Shown one piece after another: positions 33,905 through 33,925 of a stretch of DNA of 33,925 nucleotides. The position numbers and the translations under genes were made by a program. A model generated the notes under the pieces. That model made no database searches. It saw only the letters and a program-made list of their open reading frames with translations, and was not told the DNA's origin. Within the stretch, counting starts at the first letter, position 1; every line of letters begins with the position of its first letter. Origin of the DNA: an uncultured Lachnospiraceae bacterium (GTDB lineage Bacteria > Bacillota > Clostridia > Lachnospirales > Lachnospiraceae); assembly GCA_905233905.1 (NCBI GenBank), contig CAJOFN010000009.1:1-33925 (forward strand). Reading direction: 5' to 3'.

Positions 33905-33925
33905 TATATTACCTTTAAGCATCTG

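Overview
The window looks like chromosomal DNA from an anaerobic Gram-positive of class Clostridia, most likely Lachnospiraceae. Three things point there: [FeFe]-hydrogenase maturases (hydG, hydF), a long SRP RNA with an Alu domain, and a yaaO-(kinase)-yaaR-holB-ricT-trmN6-rsmI gene order like that of Bacillus subtilis. Strong AGGAGG-type ribosome binding sites and short or overlapping gene junctions are common. No rRNA, tRNA, transposase, prophage or CRISPR array was seen. The family assignment is inference from gene content, not from a search.

Layout. 1-2.5 kb: guaA (GMP synthase) on the minus strand, carrying three tandem 37-residue repeats inside its C-terminal domain, and a divergent small FliD-like orphan. 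2.5-2.9 kb: a strong terminator, then two 100-bp palindromic repeats directly before the upp promoter. 2.9-6.4 kb: upp-trkA-trkH (uracil salvage and potassium uptake). 6.4-9.8 kb, minus strand: an HD-GYP phosphodiesterase, a CobO-like adenosyltransferase, dapA and dapB; dapB and trkH overlap tail to tail. 9.8-15.5 kb, minus strand: hydG, hydF, a coiled-coil protein and an aconitase-like hydratase in one tightly coupled operon. 15.6-20.5 kb, minus strand: a sucrose set (ROK fructokinase, GH13 amylosucrase-type enzyme, PTS EIIBCA) without a GH32 hydrolase or a visible regulator. 20.5-21.4 kb: SRP RNA and tadA. 21.4-22.0 kb: a RimJ/RimL-type acetyltransferase, divergent from tadA. 22.0-23.3 kb: rpsF-ssb-rpsR with a structured leader. 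23.3-30.3 kb: a long overlapping operon (SpeA/YaaO-like decarboxylase, gmk-like kinase, yaaR, holB, ricT, trmN6, rsmI, sirtuin). 30.4-32.5 kb: an AbiEi-like protein with an AbiEii-like tail, divergent from an ArgR-like two-domain protein. 32.5-33.9 kb: a DacF-type D,D-carboxypeptidase.

Most of the window is housekeeping. The parts that stand out are the tandem-repeat insert in the essential GuaA, the nearly identical palindromic 100-bp repeats before upp, the AbiEi-linker-AbiEii-tail protein that lacks a nucleotidyltransferase core, the aconitase-like enzyme coupled to hydG/hydF, and the sucrose operon built on a GH13 rather than a GH32 enzyme. I found no clear multi-gene system of a wholly new kind; the AbiE-like locus and the GuaA insert come closest.
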